NCBI RefSeq assembly: GCF_000186865.1
Contig: NW_008705569.1
Coordinates: forward strand, 872,143 to 936,142
Direction of reading: 5' to 3'
Origin: Aureococcus anophagefferens
Lineage: Eukaryota; Sar; Pelagophyceae; Pelagomonadales; Pelagomonadaceae
Length of the DNA: 64,000 bases
Below, one piece after another: positions 31,101-39,400 of this stretch (its first letter is position 1; each line of letters opens with the position of its first letter). A program made the translations under genes and the position numbers. The notes beneath the pieces were generated by a model, which searched no databases, was not told where the DNA came from, and worked only from the letters and a program-made list of their open reading frames with translations.

Positions 31101-32316
31101 GCTTGCCCTCGTGGGCCGACAGCGCCGTGAGCTTCACGGTGCGGCGCTCGCCCCGCGCCTCGCGCACGGAGAACTCGAAGCGCCGCCGCCGGTGCGCGGC
31201 CTCGGACGGGTCGACGCCCTCGAGCGTCGCCCTGTCCGCGACCGCGGCGAGCGCGACCGTCGCGTCCTCGAGCGACGCGAAGCGGCCCGTGGGCACCTCG
31301 CCGTCGTCGGCGGGCGGCGACACGTACCAGAGCAGCTCGCCGGCCTCGGAGAGCACGAACCAGCGCCGGCGCCAGGGCGCGAGGCGCTGGGACACCTCGA
31401 GCGTCGCCGCGGCCGTCGCCGCGGCCACCAGTTCCCCGACGCCGCGCGTCTCCTCGTCGTCGTCCTCGTCGCCCTTGACGGCCTTGACCCAGAGGTAGCC
31501 CTGGCGCGCGACCTCGCGCTTGGCGGATGCTAATCCAACGGCCACCGTCGTCGCGCCCGCGTCCGCGGACGACCCGTCGTCGTCGCCCTTCTCCTCGAAC
31601 GCGACGGCCAAGGTCGTCAGCGCCGCGATCCAGTCCAGGCGCGCCTCGGGCGTCTCGCCGCGGAAGAAGGCCCAGCGCGTCGCGTCGCTCGGCCCGTCGC
31701 GCGCGGCGCCGACGTCGCCGTCGACGACGGGCGCCGCGAACGCGCGCGGGTCCAGGCTCCCGCGGCCGTCGTCGCCCAAGTCGCCCACGGTCCGCGCGGC
31801 CGCCGCGACGTCCTCCGCCGACGCCCGCAGGGGCGCGTGGACGACTCTCAAGTCTTCCACGTGGCCGCCGTCCACGAGGTCCTTGCCCGGGTAGGCCCGC
31901 AGCTCGCCGTCCTCGCGGAGGACGTAGAAGCGGCCCGTCCAGCTCCGCGCGGCCGCGAAGCGCGCGAAGAGGTAGCCCTGCCAGTAGCGTCGCGCGGGCC
32001 GCGGGCCCTGCTCCGGTACGGGCTCCGTGACCGCGTGGAGGCGCCGGAAGCCCAGGGTCACGGGGCGGCTCGCGGTCTTCGCCGCGAGCATCGTCGCCTT
32101 GAAGCCCTCGCGGAGCGTCTCGCGGCCGTTGACGGCGACGAGGATGCTCCCGACGGTGACGCCCGCGCGCTCGGCCGCGCCCGGCATGCCGTCGGCGCCG
32201 GGCTTCAGGCCCCGGACCACGGGGATGTCGTTCATGGGCTTGATGAGCAACCCCAACGCGTCGTCCTGGAGAACGCAGTGGAACTCCTGGAAGAAGGGCG
32301 TCCCGGACGCGAGCAT
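28153..32316 (-). CDS. Large membrane protein with PDZ-like, two PH-like and PRT_C/DUF639-like regions
   Basis: A 1387-residue intronless gene; ATG at 32316. Residues about 15-95 form a PDZ-like fold (LGLLIKPMND, AERAGVTVGSILVAVNGRE). Two PH-like domains follow (RYWQGYLFARFAAARSWTGR ... DWIAALTTLA; and RQGYLWVKAVKG ... RRWFVLSEAGELLWYVSP ... KQWVAALEAA). The middle contains a GRAM-like strand set (GGVLYLTNRHLLLHRP). The C-terminus has paired hydrophobic helices (WLPCLLALAYAAFVVFYGAA; WLFVAGLLLFAVTAAVLPLN) and HRWADPDRTWLF, resembling the membrane hairpin of plant PRT_C/DUF639 proteins. Inferred role: organelle-contact or membrane-shaping scaffold. The long open frame on the opposite strand is a composition artefact. 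Confidence 0.65.
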   Translation of the reverse strand: MLASGTPFFQEFHCVLQDDALGLLIKPMNDIPVVRGLKPGADGMPGAAERAGVTVGSILVAVNGRETLREGFKATMLAAKTASRPVTLGFRRLHAVTEPVPEQGPRPARRYWQGYLFARFAAARSWTGRFYVLREDGELRAYPGKDLVDGGHVEDLRVVHAPLRASAEDVAAAARTVGDLGDDGRGSLDPRAFAAPVVDGDVGAARDGPSDATRWAFFRGETPEARLDWIAALTTLAVAFEEKGDDDGSSADAGATTVAVGLASAKREVARQGYLWVKAVKGDEDDDEETRGVGELVAAATAAATLEVSQRLAPWRRRWFVLSEAGELLWYVSPPADDGEVPTGRFASLEDATVALAAVADRATLEGVDPSEAAHRRRRFEFSVREARGERRTVKLTALSAHEGKQWVAALEAAAALKVEPLPVVDDGGDDDAAGPTTEEPCDEEPVEKPRPPSRSPSERPTEKPREVSDEKDREARLIALSANPGVVLKLPEAAYGLLVPRGSGGGGVDRGAFTALAGQRLVPLCDCYVADLVYDALLASQAAGGARDSPQTVAQNTGLTKVLSLGKTESPRGDVDEDFLGKNLLGKIGGLKAYTSAKKGLTRAAADAGAVVSELLYEAQAKGLKSSRDAAAKRASANVQTSRRAAEPIQGTSSLLGYDAFRRYCDGARESFGAVPGVERDAWDDLRVKLGLDKYEMLALREDYATDVLDEGECFLEAPDPNDAYVSPVAGEPKRPEREGSKGAHRGGVLYLTNRHLLLHRPQDATVRLIPLDFVESASPAERGEAAFVLKKAEVHTIRLGAKSKDEEEPEDTLSPLGAYPGGGRIFGNDSTFHQPLLSLEALREADGPPLPEARRHEADADGSDVEDAVALGLEDRPRKARRRPSSNGHPDDEGQRYECARASEYAVFLPRLRRDRRKRDREHLWLESVVELVAAVRFDRAVAARDGAALRDYAPPGFVLAPAYSADVALLVRDDARRFPSQGPLFEARRRPGGLWAAANVLRRAALLKACRRLPKGLAFFSAARREREPSKPLADYLVGEGVFLRRDASVDDGCCARMEDRSWLRGLLVFAARSDDLDRRWAKEVRSFAPARFRDEWHVFWAHVDPIWDGFYDTAVSLRRWDRPAASGGLCGGLLLVAYADALAWLPCLLALAYAAFVVFYGAAVEAERGKRRAHKRRVGVDRREARGAGKDDEPGVIANLARRLSLPSTPAKPGGSLPPEAPADDGLLGDQPSVDRSPAKSQLQHLAHEFGVFGQLRELRQGLGKAQAKLHEYNTYLLQCRALHRWADPDRTWLFVAGLLLFAVTAAVLPLNYLFALFVLYFFSPPLFKTRGVSRATQDEYFEHMPVLSRTHGNVHVAALRKRADHRPHASPLLRALRRRGGK

Positions 32317-32631
32317 GGTGTTTTTTGGTGTGCGGCGCGTGGGTTAACGGTCTCTAGTGGCCTCTGTTCCGCGCCGCCATAAGCTTCTTGCCCGCGTCTT
32401 GCCGGGTAAAGCAACCCGGGGTTAATTTTGACCCCCCGAGCTATGGTCACTTTTTTTTTTCACTTTTTTTGAAAAAAAAAAGTAAAAAAAAAAGTGCCAA
32501 TAGCTCCCATAGCTCGAGGGGTCAAAATTAACCCCGATCTGCTTTAATAAATGGAGCCGTGCGACCTTGCCTATTTGCGCGCCTTACACGCAGCCAGCGA
32601 CGCGCCGTAGAGCTGCCACACGACATCTAAC
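32317..32631. other. Divergent promoter region, 315 bp, containing a foldback element
   Basis: This is the only space between the divergent genes at 32316 (minus) and 32632 (plus). Nearly half is occupied by the foldback element at 32407-32546. The rest shows no recognised motif. Confidence 0.5.
32407..32546. mobile_element. 140-bp foldback element (MITE-like)
   Basis: The two ends form inverted repeats of about 41 bp. TAAAGCA and GGGGTTAATTTTGACCCC in the left arm recur inverted in the right arm, continuing through CGAGCTATGG with one mismatch in the inner 28 bp. The centre is T-run/A-run sequence that also pairs. The ends TA-AAGCA and TGCTT-TA would fit a TA target duplication as in Tc1/mariner-type MITEs; that assignment is inference. 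No open frame is present. Confidence 0.7.
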
Positions 32632-33954
32632 ATGGCGCTGCGCCTGCTCGCGCTCCTCGCCGCGGCGCGCGGCGCGTGGCGGCCGCAGGAGGAGCTCGCG
32701 CGGCTCCACGGCGCCTCCTTCGCCGCGGGCGACGCCTGGCGGCGCGTCGAGCTCGAGCTCGACCGGTCGCTGCGCGCCTACGACGCCGTGCCGTCCGCGG
32801 ACGCCGCGGCGAGCCGCGCCGCGGAGATCTTCGCCCGCGACGCGTCGTTCTTCGCGGTCGTCGAGAATACGCTCTACGTCTCCGACGCGCACGACTCGAA
32901 GATCAAGCACAAGCCCCACTACCTCTTCTCGACGATCCTCTCCATGCTCAGGCGCGAGCCCTTCCCCAACTTCGTCGCGACCTGGGACGTCGCCGCGACG
33001 GGCGCGCACTGCAGGCGCGTCGGCCGCCGCGTGCCGTGCCTCGCGATCGCGAAGCAAGGAGGCTTCAACCAGACGGGCGTGCTCATCCCGAACCCCTACT
33101 TCGCCCACGTCGACGAGTGGGACGCGCGCGTCGCGACATGGCGGGCGGCGATCCCCGCCTGGGACGACCGGGACCCGCGGCTCTTCTGGCGCGGAAGCGT
33201 GCGGTCGGCGTGCGGACCGGGCAACGTCGCGCGCGTCGCGGCGCTGACGCTCACGGCGCAACACCCGGACCGCTACGACGTGCGCGTGACCCACGGCCTC
33301 GACGCGCCCGACGCGAAGGCCTGCGCCCGCGAGTTCCCCTACACGAAGGCGATGGTCGACCTGTCGACGGGAAAGATCCCGGCGCCGACGGGCGGTTTCG
33401 TGAACGCGTCCGAGTTCTCCAGGTGGCGCCGCTACCTGAACCTGCCGGGGACCATGGGCGGCTCCTACTCGCGGAACCTGAACCTGCTCTGGCCCCTCGG
33501 GGGCGCCGTCGCGCTCTGGGACGGGTCCGCCGTCGAGTGGTACTACCCCGGGCTCCGCGACGGCGAGACGCACGCGGCGCTCGACGAAAAGTCCGCCGGC
33601 GCGGCCCTCGACGCCCTCGACGCGGGCGAGGCGGCGCTGGCGGCGGCGGCGGGCGCCGTCCACGAGCGGTTCCTCGCGGGCGGCAGCCTCGACCGCTACT
33701 GGCGACTGTTAGTCGGCCGGCTCCGCGCGCGCTTCCGCCTCGGCGACGTCCTCGACGACCTCGGCGGCGCCGCCGCCGCCGTCGCCCTCGCGGGCGTCGA
33801 CTGCGGCGCGCTGCGCCGGGTCTACTGGCACAGCCCGGACCGGCCCTTCTTCGACGAGACGCCCGGCCTCGGCAAGCCCGTCGCCTACGCGGCGCTCGAC
33901 GACGGCGACCCGCTCCTGGTGGCGTGCCGCCGCGCGAAGAAGAAGACACGGTAG
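32632..33954 (+). CDS. GT90 (CAP10/POGLUT-like) glycosyltransferase, secretory
   Basis: A 440-residue protein; ATG at 32632 opens a short hydrophobic leader (MALRLLALLAAARGA). The GT90 pattern is visible in order: RDPRLFWRGSVRSACG, then KAMVDLSTGKI, the donor-site block YLNLPGTMGGSYSRNLNLLWPLG, then VEWYYPGL. CAP10-type enzymes transfer xylose or glucose to protein or polysaccharide acceptors in the ER or Golgi. No membrane anchor beyond the leader and no ER-retention signal is seen. The stop abuts the stop of the ankyrin gene at 33955 with no base between. Confidence 0.75.
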   Translation: MALRLLALLAAARGAWRPQEELARLHGASFAAGDAWRRVELELDRSLRAYDAVPSADAAASRAAEIFARDASFFAVVENTLYVSDAHDSKIKHKPHYLFSTILSMLRREPFPNFVATWDVAATGAHCRRVGRRVPCLAIAKQGGFNQTGVLIPNPYFAHVDEWDARVATWRAAIPAWDDRDPRLFWRGSVRSACGPGNVARVAALTLTAQHPDRYDVRVTHGLDAPDAKACAREFPYTKAMVDLSTGKIPAPTGGFVNASEFSRWRRYLNLPGTMGGSYSRNLNLLWPLGGAVALWDGSAVEWYYPGLRDGETHAALDEKSAGAALDALDAGEAALAAAAGAVHERFLAGGSLDRYWRLLVGRLRARFRLGDVLDDLGGAAAAVALAGVDCGALRRVYWHSPDRPFFDETPGLGKPVAYAALDDGDPLLVACRRAKKKTR

Positions 33955-34800
33955 TTAGTCTTCGGGCCACGCCGCAGTGTAGTCCAGCTCGTCGTCGCGG
34001 GTCGTCCGCCAGTAGGTGAGCACGTGCCAGAAGATCTCCTTCGGGAGCGGGCGGAACCGCTTCCCCTCGGGGGCGCAGCCGAAGAGCCTCGCGAGGACGG
34101 CGACGTTCTTGGGCGACGCGAAGGATGGCGGCTGCGCGCGGCCGCGCGCGACGAGGAGCCGGAGCCGCGCGAGCTCCACGCGCGGCGCTTTCAGGAACTC
34201 CGTTGCGCCGCCCGCCCTCCTCACGCCGACGAGTAGATCCTTGAGTCTGAGGAACGCCTGTGTGTCATCGTCGCTCAGCTCCGTCGGACACTCCCAGAAG
34301 CGCGTCCGAGCGAAGTGCTCGGCGTCGTCGCCGTCGTCGTTCAAGAGTGCGGGGTCGGCGCCGCGGGCGAGTAGCAGTCGGACCATGCTGAGAGCGCCGG
34401 ACCAGCCGTGGGAGTGTAATTCCGTCGGACCGACACAACAAGCCTCCATGACGACGGTATTCCCGGCTAAACGAGCGTTGACCATGTGCGGCTCGTGAGC
34501 GAGGAGCGTCGCCATAATCGCAGGATCACGGCACATGAAGAGGTGATTTTGTAAAGGCTGTGCACCAGCGCGCAGAAGAAGCTTAACGCACTCAGCTCTA
34601 GAGCGCCCGACCTTGCTGCGTACAATAAAATCGCTCAGCAAGCCCCTGAGATGCCAGCTCACCGAAAACTCCCCATGCTCTTCGACCGCCGCGTCCTTCC
34701 CGTCGAGGTATTGTTTCAGGGCAGTCGCATCGTTTCTAGCCAGGATGGCCGAGCTACGCTGGTAGATAAACTCCCTCAACTCATACGCCATGATGTCCAT
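33955..34800 (-). CDS. Ankyrin-repeat protein, copy 1 of a tandem pair
   Basis: A 281-residue protein; ATG at 34800. Ankyrin-like repeats include CVKLLLRAGAQPLQNHLFMC, then NTVVMEACCVGP and MVRLLLARGADPALLNDDGD. The C-terminal 75 residues (VELARLRLLVARGRA ... LFGCAPEGKRFRPLPKEIFWH ... VLTYWR) form a module shared with the gene at 34882; the LPKEIFWHVLTYW end recalls F-box-like or SOCS-box-like adaptor ends. Inferred role: protein-interaction adaptor. DNA for this module is about 98% identical between the two genes while the N-terminal halves differ strongly. Confidence 0.75.
   Translation of the reverse strand: MDIMAYELREFIYQRSSAILARNDATALKQYLDGKDAAVEEHGEFSVSWHLRGLLSDFIVRSKVGRSRAECVKLLLRAGAQPLQNHLFMCRDPAIMATLLAHEPHMVNARLAGNTVVMEACCVGPTELHSHGWSGALSMVRLLLARGADPALLNDDGDDAEHFARTRFWECPTELSDDDTQAFLRLKDLLVGVRRAGGATEFLKAPRVELARLRLLVARGRAQPPSFASPKNVAVLARLFGCAPEGKRFRPLPKEIFWHVLTYWRTTRDDELDYTAAWPED
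33974..34195. repeat. 222-bp near-identical segment, copy 1 (ankyrin gene 3' ends)
   Basis: It matches 34925-35146 over the same length with five differences counted by eye. It covers the shared C-terminal module of the two ankyrin genes. Confidence 0.9.
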
Positions 34801-34881
34801 GCTCGCGGGCTGCAAAAATACAAATTGCAACTTGAACAAATACTTGAACAAAACTTGCAGCTCCTAGAAAAAAGTGAAGAC

Positions 34882-35787
34882 TTAGAAACCAGCATTCTCC
34901 AGCTCAGGGCCTCCTGGCCACTCCGCAGTGTAGTCCAGCTCGTCGTCGCGGGTCGTCCGCCAGTAGGTGAGCACGTGCCAGAATAACTCCTTCGGGAGCG
35001 GCCGGAACCGCTTCCCCTCGGGGGCGCAGCCGAAGAGCCTCGCGAGGACGGCGACGTTCTTGGGCGACGCGAAGGACGGTGGCTGCGCGCGGCCGCGCGC
35101 GACGAGGAGCCGGAGCCGCGCGAGCTCCACGCGCGGCGCTTTCAGGTACGCGCTAGCGCCGCCCGCGAGCCTCACGAAGACGAGCAGCTTTTCGATCCGC
35201 TGAAAACTGAGAACGGCGCTCGCGGACGTGAACATCATAGGTGTAGATCGCATGCCGCTCCGGTGTAGATCCTCTGCGTTGTGACCCTCGTTGTCGACGA
35301 GAGCCGCGTCCGCGCCTCGCGCGAGCAGGACGCGGACCATGTCAAGCGCCTTGGACCAGCAGTAGGGAATAGCCGATTCACGGGTATCAGGTGCAGGGCA
35401 GCAACGCATAAGCGACGTCCTGCCATTTCCGTCGCGAACGTTGACGTCCGCGCCGCGGTCGACGAGCAGTGATGCGAGAGCTGGACTTTGATCAAAGCCA
35501 CAATAGGGAACATTTAAAAGAGGCGGGCCGAAGCACCCACCGCTCGCGCCGGCGTCGAGCAGCAGCCGAATGACCGAGAGGTTAGGAATCCCAATTGCGC
35601 CATCGATTGCGGTATACAAATGGTCGTCCAGCTGCGCCTGCACTTGTTCCTCTCCGAACTCCCGGACCGCCGCGTCCTTTCCGTCGAGATATTTTTTTGC
35701 GGCGACGTCGTCGCCCATCTCCAGCGCTTCACAGAAGAAGACAGTGGTGTCATTTCGGAGATCCAAAACCATGGCATCGTCCCGCAT
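34882..35787 (-). CDS. Ankyrin-repeat protein, copy 2 of a tandem pair
   Basis: A 301-residue protein; ATG chosen at 35787, since the frame upstream overlaps the divergent CDPK gene. Ankyrin repeats are clear: SVIRLLLDAGASGGCFGPPL, ALASLLVDRGADVNVRDGNG and MVRVLLARGADAALVDNEGH. The last 75 residues equal those of the neighbouring copy apart from a few substitutions (LPKELFWHVLTYWR). The tail ends WPGGPELENAGF. The start lies 70 bp from the CDPK start on the other strand. Confidence 0.75.
   Translation of the reverse strand: MRDDAMVLDLRNDTTVFFCEALEMGDDVAAKKYLDGKDAAVREFGEEQVQAQLDDHLYTAIDGAIGIPNLSVIRLLLDAGASGGCFGPPLLNVPYCGFDQSPALASLLVDRGADVNVRDGNGRTSLMRCCPAPDTRESAIPYCWSKALDMVRVLLARGADAALVDNEGHNAEDLHRSGMRSTPMMFTSASAVLSFQRIEKLLVFVRLAGGASAYLKAPRVELARLRLLVARGRAQPPSFASPKNVAVLARLFGCAPEGKRFRPLPKELFWHVLTYWRTTRDDELDYTAEWPGGPELENAGF
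34925..35146. repeat. 222-bp near-identical segment, copy 2 (ankyrin gene 3' ends)
   Basis: Partner of 33974-34195 in the same orientation. The differences include GATC versus TAAC near the LPKE-I/L codons. Confidence 0.9.
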
Positions 35788-35857
35788 CGTGCTGCTGCCC
35801 AAAAAGTAAACAACACCCACTTGCAGCTCACTAAATCGCAAAACAGGAGCAGCCGCG

Positions 35858-38706
35858 ATGGAAGTTCGCCCGGATATTGCGCTCCCGGAGGACGTGGACA
35901 TGGCGCCGCCGCCGCCGCCGGAGGAGGCGCCGCCGCCGCCGCCGCCCGAGGAGCCCGACGGCCTCGAGACCATGCTCGCGGCTTTGGAGGTCGACTCCAA
36001 GGGCCTGTCCGAGGCCCTGACGCCCAACGTGCCGCTCTACATCCAGCGGGCGTCGGAGCTGCTCTTCGCCAAGGACGACCCCGAGGTCTTCGCCCTCGAG
36101 CTCGCGGGCGTCGACGGCACCCTCGAGCAGCGCTGCGTCCTCGCCAAGTGCGCGCTGAAGTGCGCGCTCAAGAGCTGCGAGTCGCGGTGCCGCCACCTGC
36201 CCGCGACCATCGACGCGGCGGCCGCGCGGGGGCTCGTGATGTTCACGGAGCGCCTGCGGTCGGCCCTCGAGGAGCTCGAGGAGTCGTCGCAGTACCAGGC
36301 GACGCCCATGTGCCTGTCGCCGCGCGCGGGCCGCCGCGAGTCCGACGGGACGGCGTCGACGGACTGCACGGCGGAGACGGCGCCCGAGGCCGTGGATTTG
36401 GTCGTCGGCGGCCGGGAGGGGGGCCTGGACGACGACGTCGTCTGGAGCAGCGCCTTCGGGGACTTCGTGCTCTTCTGCGGCGGCATGAGCTGCCTCGGCG
36501 GCGGCGGCGCGTTGGACGTCGACGCCGTCGCGAGCCCGCGGACGCAGCGGTCCCGGGGCTCGGAGTCGAGCGCGTCGACCATGGACCTGGAGCACGCCGA
36601 GGACGAGCGCGGCAAGCTCGACCGCTACATCCTGCCGCGGGGCGCGGCGGCCGCGTCGGCCGCCGCGAACGCCGAGGACTCGCTGCCGCTCGGCGCGCGG
36701 GGCCTGCTCGAGTCGACGAGCCGCGCGCTCCTCGCCGCCGCCGAGGAGGCGGCGAGCGACCGGAACCGGGGCGCGGCGGCGCGCTGCTTCCAGCGGGCGG
36801 CGCTGCACCTCGAGATCCTGCGGCTGCTCGGCGGGCGGCCCCTGACGGCGCCGCTCGAGACGTCGCGGCGCTACGCGCGCTGGCGCGCGCGGCACCTGAG
36901 CCACCTCCTGGAGAACTGCGTGCTGGAGCACGGCCCCGAGGACCCGCGGCTCTTCGAGGACGTCTACGAGGCCACGGACGAGGTGCTGGGCAAGGGCGGC
37001 TACGGCGTCGTCTTCAAGGTGACGCGGCGCGTCGACGGCGAGGTCTTCGCGTGCAAGCAGCTCGAGCTCGGCCGTCTGAGCTCCACGGGCATGGCCCAGC
37101 TCCACGAGGAGGTCAACGCCATGCGCGCGCTCGACCACCCGCACATCTGCCGCCTCCGCGAGGTCTTCTACTCGGAGCGGCGGCGCTGCTACCTCGTGCT
37201 CGAGCTCTGCAAGGGCGGCGAGCTCTTCGACGTCCTCGACCGGCGCGCGGAGCCGGGCAAGCCCGCGGGCGCCATCTCCGAGCGGCGCGTCGCGCAGTTG
37301 GTGACGATGATGGTCGGCTGCATCCGCTACATGCACGACCGCGGCGTCTGCCACCGCGACATCAAGCTCGAGAACTGGCTCTTCGACACGGAGGACGTCG
37401 ACGGCGGCGCGCATCTGAAGTTGGTGGACTTCGGGCTCGCCAAGGTCTTCGGCGCCGCGGCGCCCGCGCGCGCGCCGCCGGCCGCGTCCGCGTCGTCGCT
37501 CCGGTTTTTGACGAAAGAAAAGGTGCTCAACGGGAAGCGCAACGAGTTCCACGACCGCGTGGGTTCGGCCTACTACTGCGCGCCGGAGATTCTGGGCGGC
37601 GACTACGACCGGCGCTGCGACCTCTGGAGCTTGGGCGTCATCGCGTACATGCTCCTCTGCGGCGCGCCGCCGTTCTGGGCAGGGCGGCAAAAGGGTGATT
37701 CAACGTCGCTTCAACGTGAGTGTTCCGCGCGCGCGCGTTTCGGAAACAGCACCCGCGCTTCGAGAGCGCTCCGAGAAGTGATCGCTCGTCCAGAAATCAG
37801 CCGAAACGAGCGGAAAACGGCCGAGATCGGAGCCTTTGAAGTTGGGAATTTCGCACCCTTTTGCTGCCCAGGTTCTGGGGGTCGACGGACCGGGAGATCC
37901 TGAAGCGCGTCAAGTCGCTGCCGCTGAGCTTCCCCGAGGAGCTCTTCGGCGGCGTGTCCGAGACCGCCGTGGACTTCGTGGCCAAGCTCCTGGAGCGCGA
38001 CGTCGACAAGCGGCTGACGCCGGCGCAGGCGCTCGCGCACCCGTTTCTCGCGGAGGCGAACTCCATCGAGAGCATCGCCCTGGAGACGCTGAGCGGCCTG
38101 AGCGAGTACGTCCAGCCCATCCACGAGCACGTCTTTGGGGTGCCTCCTCCCTCGCCTCTCTTGGAGAGCCTCCGGACGTTCCGGGAGCTCAACGCGTTCA
38201 CGAAATTGGTCGTCGAGGTCGTCGCTTCCCAGCTCGCGCCGGACAAGCTCCTGGAGCTGCGCGACGACTTCCTCCGGGCCGACGTCGACGGCAACGGCGT
38301 GTTGTCGCTCGACGAGCTCCGGTCGGCGCTCGGCGCGGGCGTCGACGCCGCGGAGCTCGAACAGCTCTTCGACGCGGTGGACGTCGACAGCTCGAACACG
38401 GTGGGCTTCCACGAGTTCGTCGCCGCGGCCGTGCTCCGGCGCGTGGACATCGACGACCGCGCGCTCCACGCGGCCTTCGACGCCATCGACTCCGAGGGCC
38501 TCGGCTACATCACGCCGGAGAGCGTCCGGGCGACCGTGGGCATCGACGCGAACAAGTACGGCGACGACGGCGACATCGACCGTTTTCTGGAGATGGCCGA
38601 CAGCGACGGCGACGGCAAGGTCGACTACGCGGAGTTCCTCGACTACGTCAAGCGCGCGCGCCTCGACAGCCTCGGCGCGGCCGCGAAGAAGCTCGACGCC
38701 GTCTAG
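35858..38706 (+). CDS. Calcium-dependent protein kinase (CDPK)
   Basis: Exons 35858-37671 and 37872-38706 give 882 residues. A long N-terminal region (about 360 residues, Pro-rich start, then helical MIT-like sequence) precedes the kinase: glycine loop GKGGYGVV, catalytic Lys in FACKQLEL, HRDIKLEN, DFG and an APE in YYCAPEILGG. The splice restores LLCGAPPFWGSTDREIL. A junction region is followed by four EF-hands: DVDGNGVLSLDE, DVDSSNTVGFHE, a degenerate DSEGLGYITPE and DSDGDGKVDYAE. It is expected to phosphorylate Ser/Thr in response to calcium. No N-terminal Gly for myristoylation is present. The N-terminal extension is much longer than in typical plant CDPKs. Confidence 0.92.
37672..37871 (+). 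mobile_element. Introner, family A, reverse orientation
   Basis: A perfect duplication GTTCTGGG lies at 37672-37679 and 37872-37879. In this copy the element body is inverted relative to the other A copies (it reads CAACGTGAGTGTTCC early and GGGAATTTCG late), yet it still ends CCCTTTTGCTGCCCAG. Both termini can therefore supply the acceptor. Length is 200 nt, phase 2. Confidence 0.95.
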
Positions 38707-39400
38707 GGCCCCCTAATTTTCGCTTCGTGGCCCGAGTTGGAGTTCGCTTCGTGGCCCGAGACGGCCGCGCGCTATCCGCGACGCTCGGCCCGGTGCCGAT
38801 GCCGGCCAGCCCGCGCGCACATGATATCGATCATGAGCGGCGCCGGCGCCGGCTCCGCCGGTCGTCGCGGACTCGCCCGTGACGCTCGATACGTGGATTA
38901 GGGAGATGGGCTCGCGCGGCTCGCGCCGCGTGCGGCCTCGGGGAAGGTCGGGTGTCTCTCGTTCGGGGTCGTCGTCGCCGCGGGTTCGCGCGCGCAGTTG
39001 AAGTGACGGCGCGCGGCTCGTCGGCCGGGACCGCGGGTGGCGGGGGGCGAGGGGGGCAAGGCGCTTCGGAGGCGCGGGCGCGGGGCCATCGGGACGGAGG
39101 GGGGCGGCGCTCGGCCGGCGCGTGAAGATGAAAACACCGCCGGGCCGAGCGGTCGCCGCCCCCGCTCCGCTTTGTTCGGGCGGCCGAGGACCGAAACAGT
39201 CCAGGGCCTCCGTCATGAATCGCCGATGGATGAACCCGCGCCGCGCGCCTCCGAAACGTCCGCCTCGCCGCCCGCCGGGTCCCGGGCCGGACGAGCCGCG
39301 CCGCGTTGCGCTCGATCGCGCGGTCCGCGGCGCGAAAAACCGCCTCAGAGAGAACCAACCTTCATCGAAGCCAGGCGGCGCGAGCCGCGCTCGCGCCCGC
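38707..39400. other. Convergent intergenic region, 694 bp (3' UTR of seleno-PDI)
   Basis: No gene is supported. The direct repeat TTCGCTTCGTGGCCCGAG occurs twice near 38719-38760. Most other convergent pairs in this window are separated by under 50 bp, so the long gap fits the need of the minus-strand seleno-PDI gene for a 3' UTR with a SECIS element. Confidence 0.45.
39170..39220 (-). other. Weak SECIS candidate downstream of the seleno-PDI
   Basis: On the minus strand ATGA (39216-39213) is followed by a stem made of GGCC/GGCC and GGAC/GTCC pairs and then a GA (39177-39176) facing the ATGA, as in the SECIS core. The apical loop (TGTTTCG) lacks the AA expected in most SECIS elements, so this is only a candidate. 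Confidence 0.2.

Noticed and set aside
39170..39220. Confident SECIS call
   Set aside because: The apical AA is missing and the stem is short; listed only as a weak candidate.
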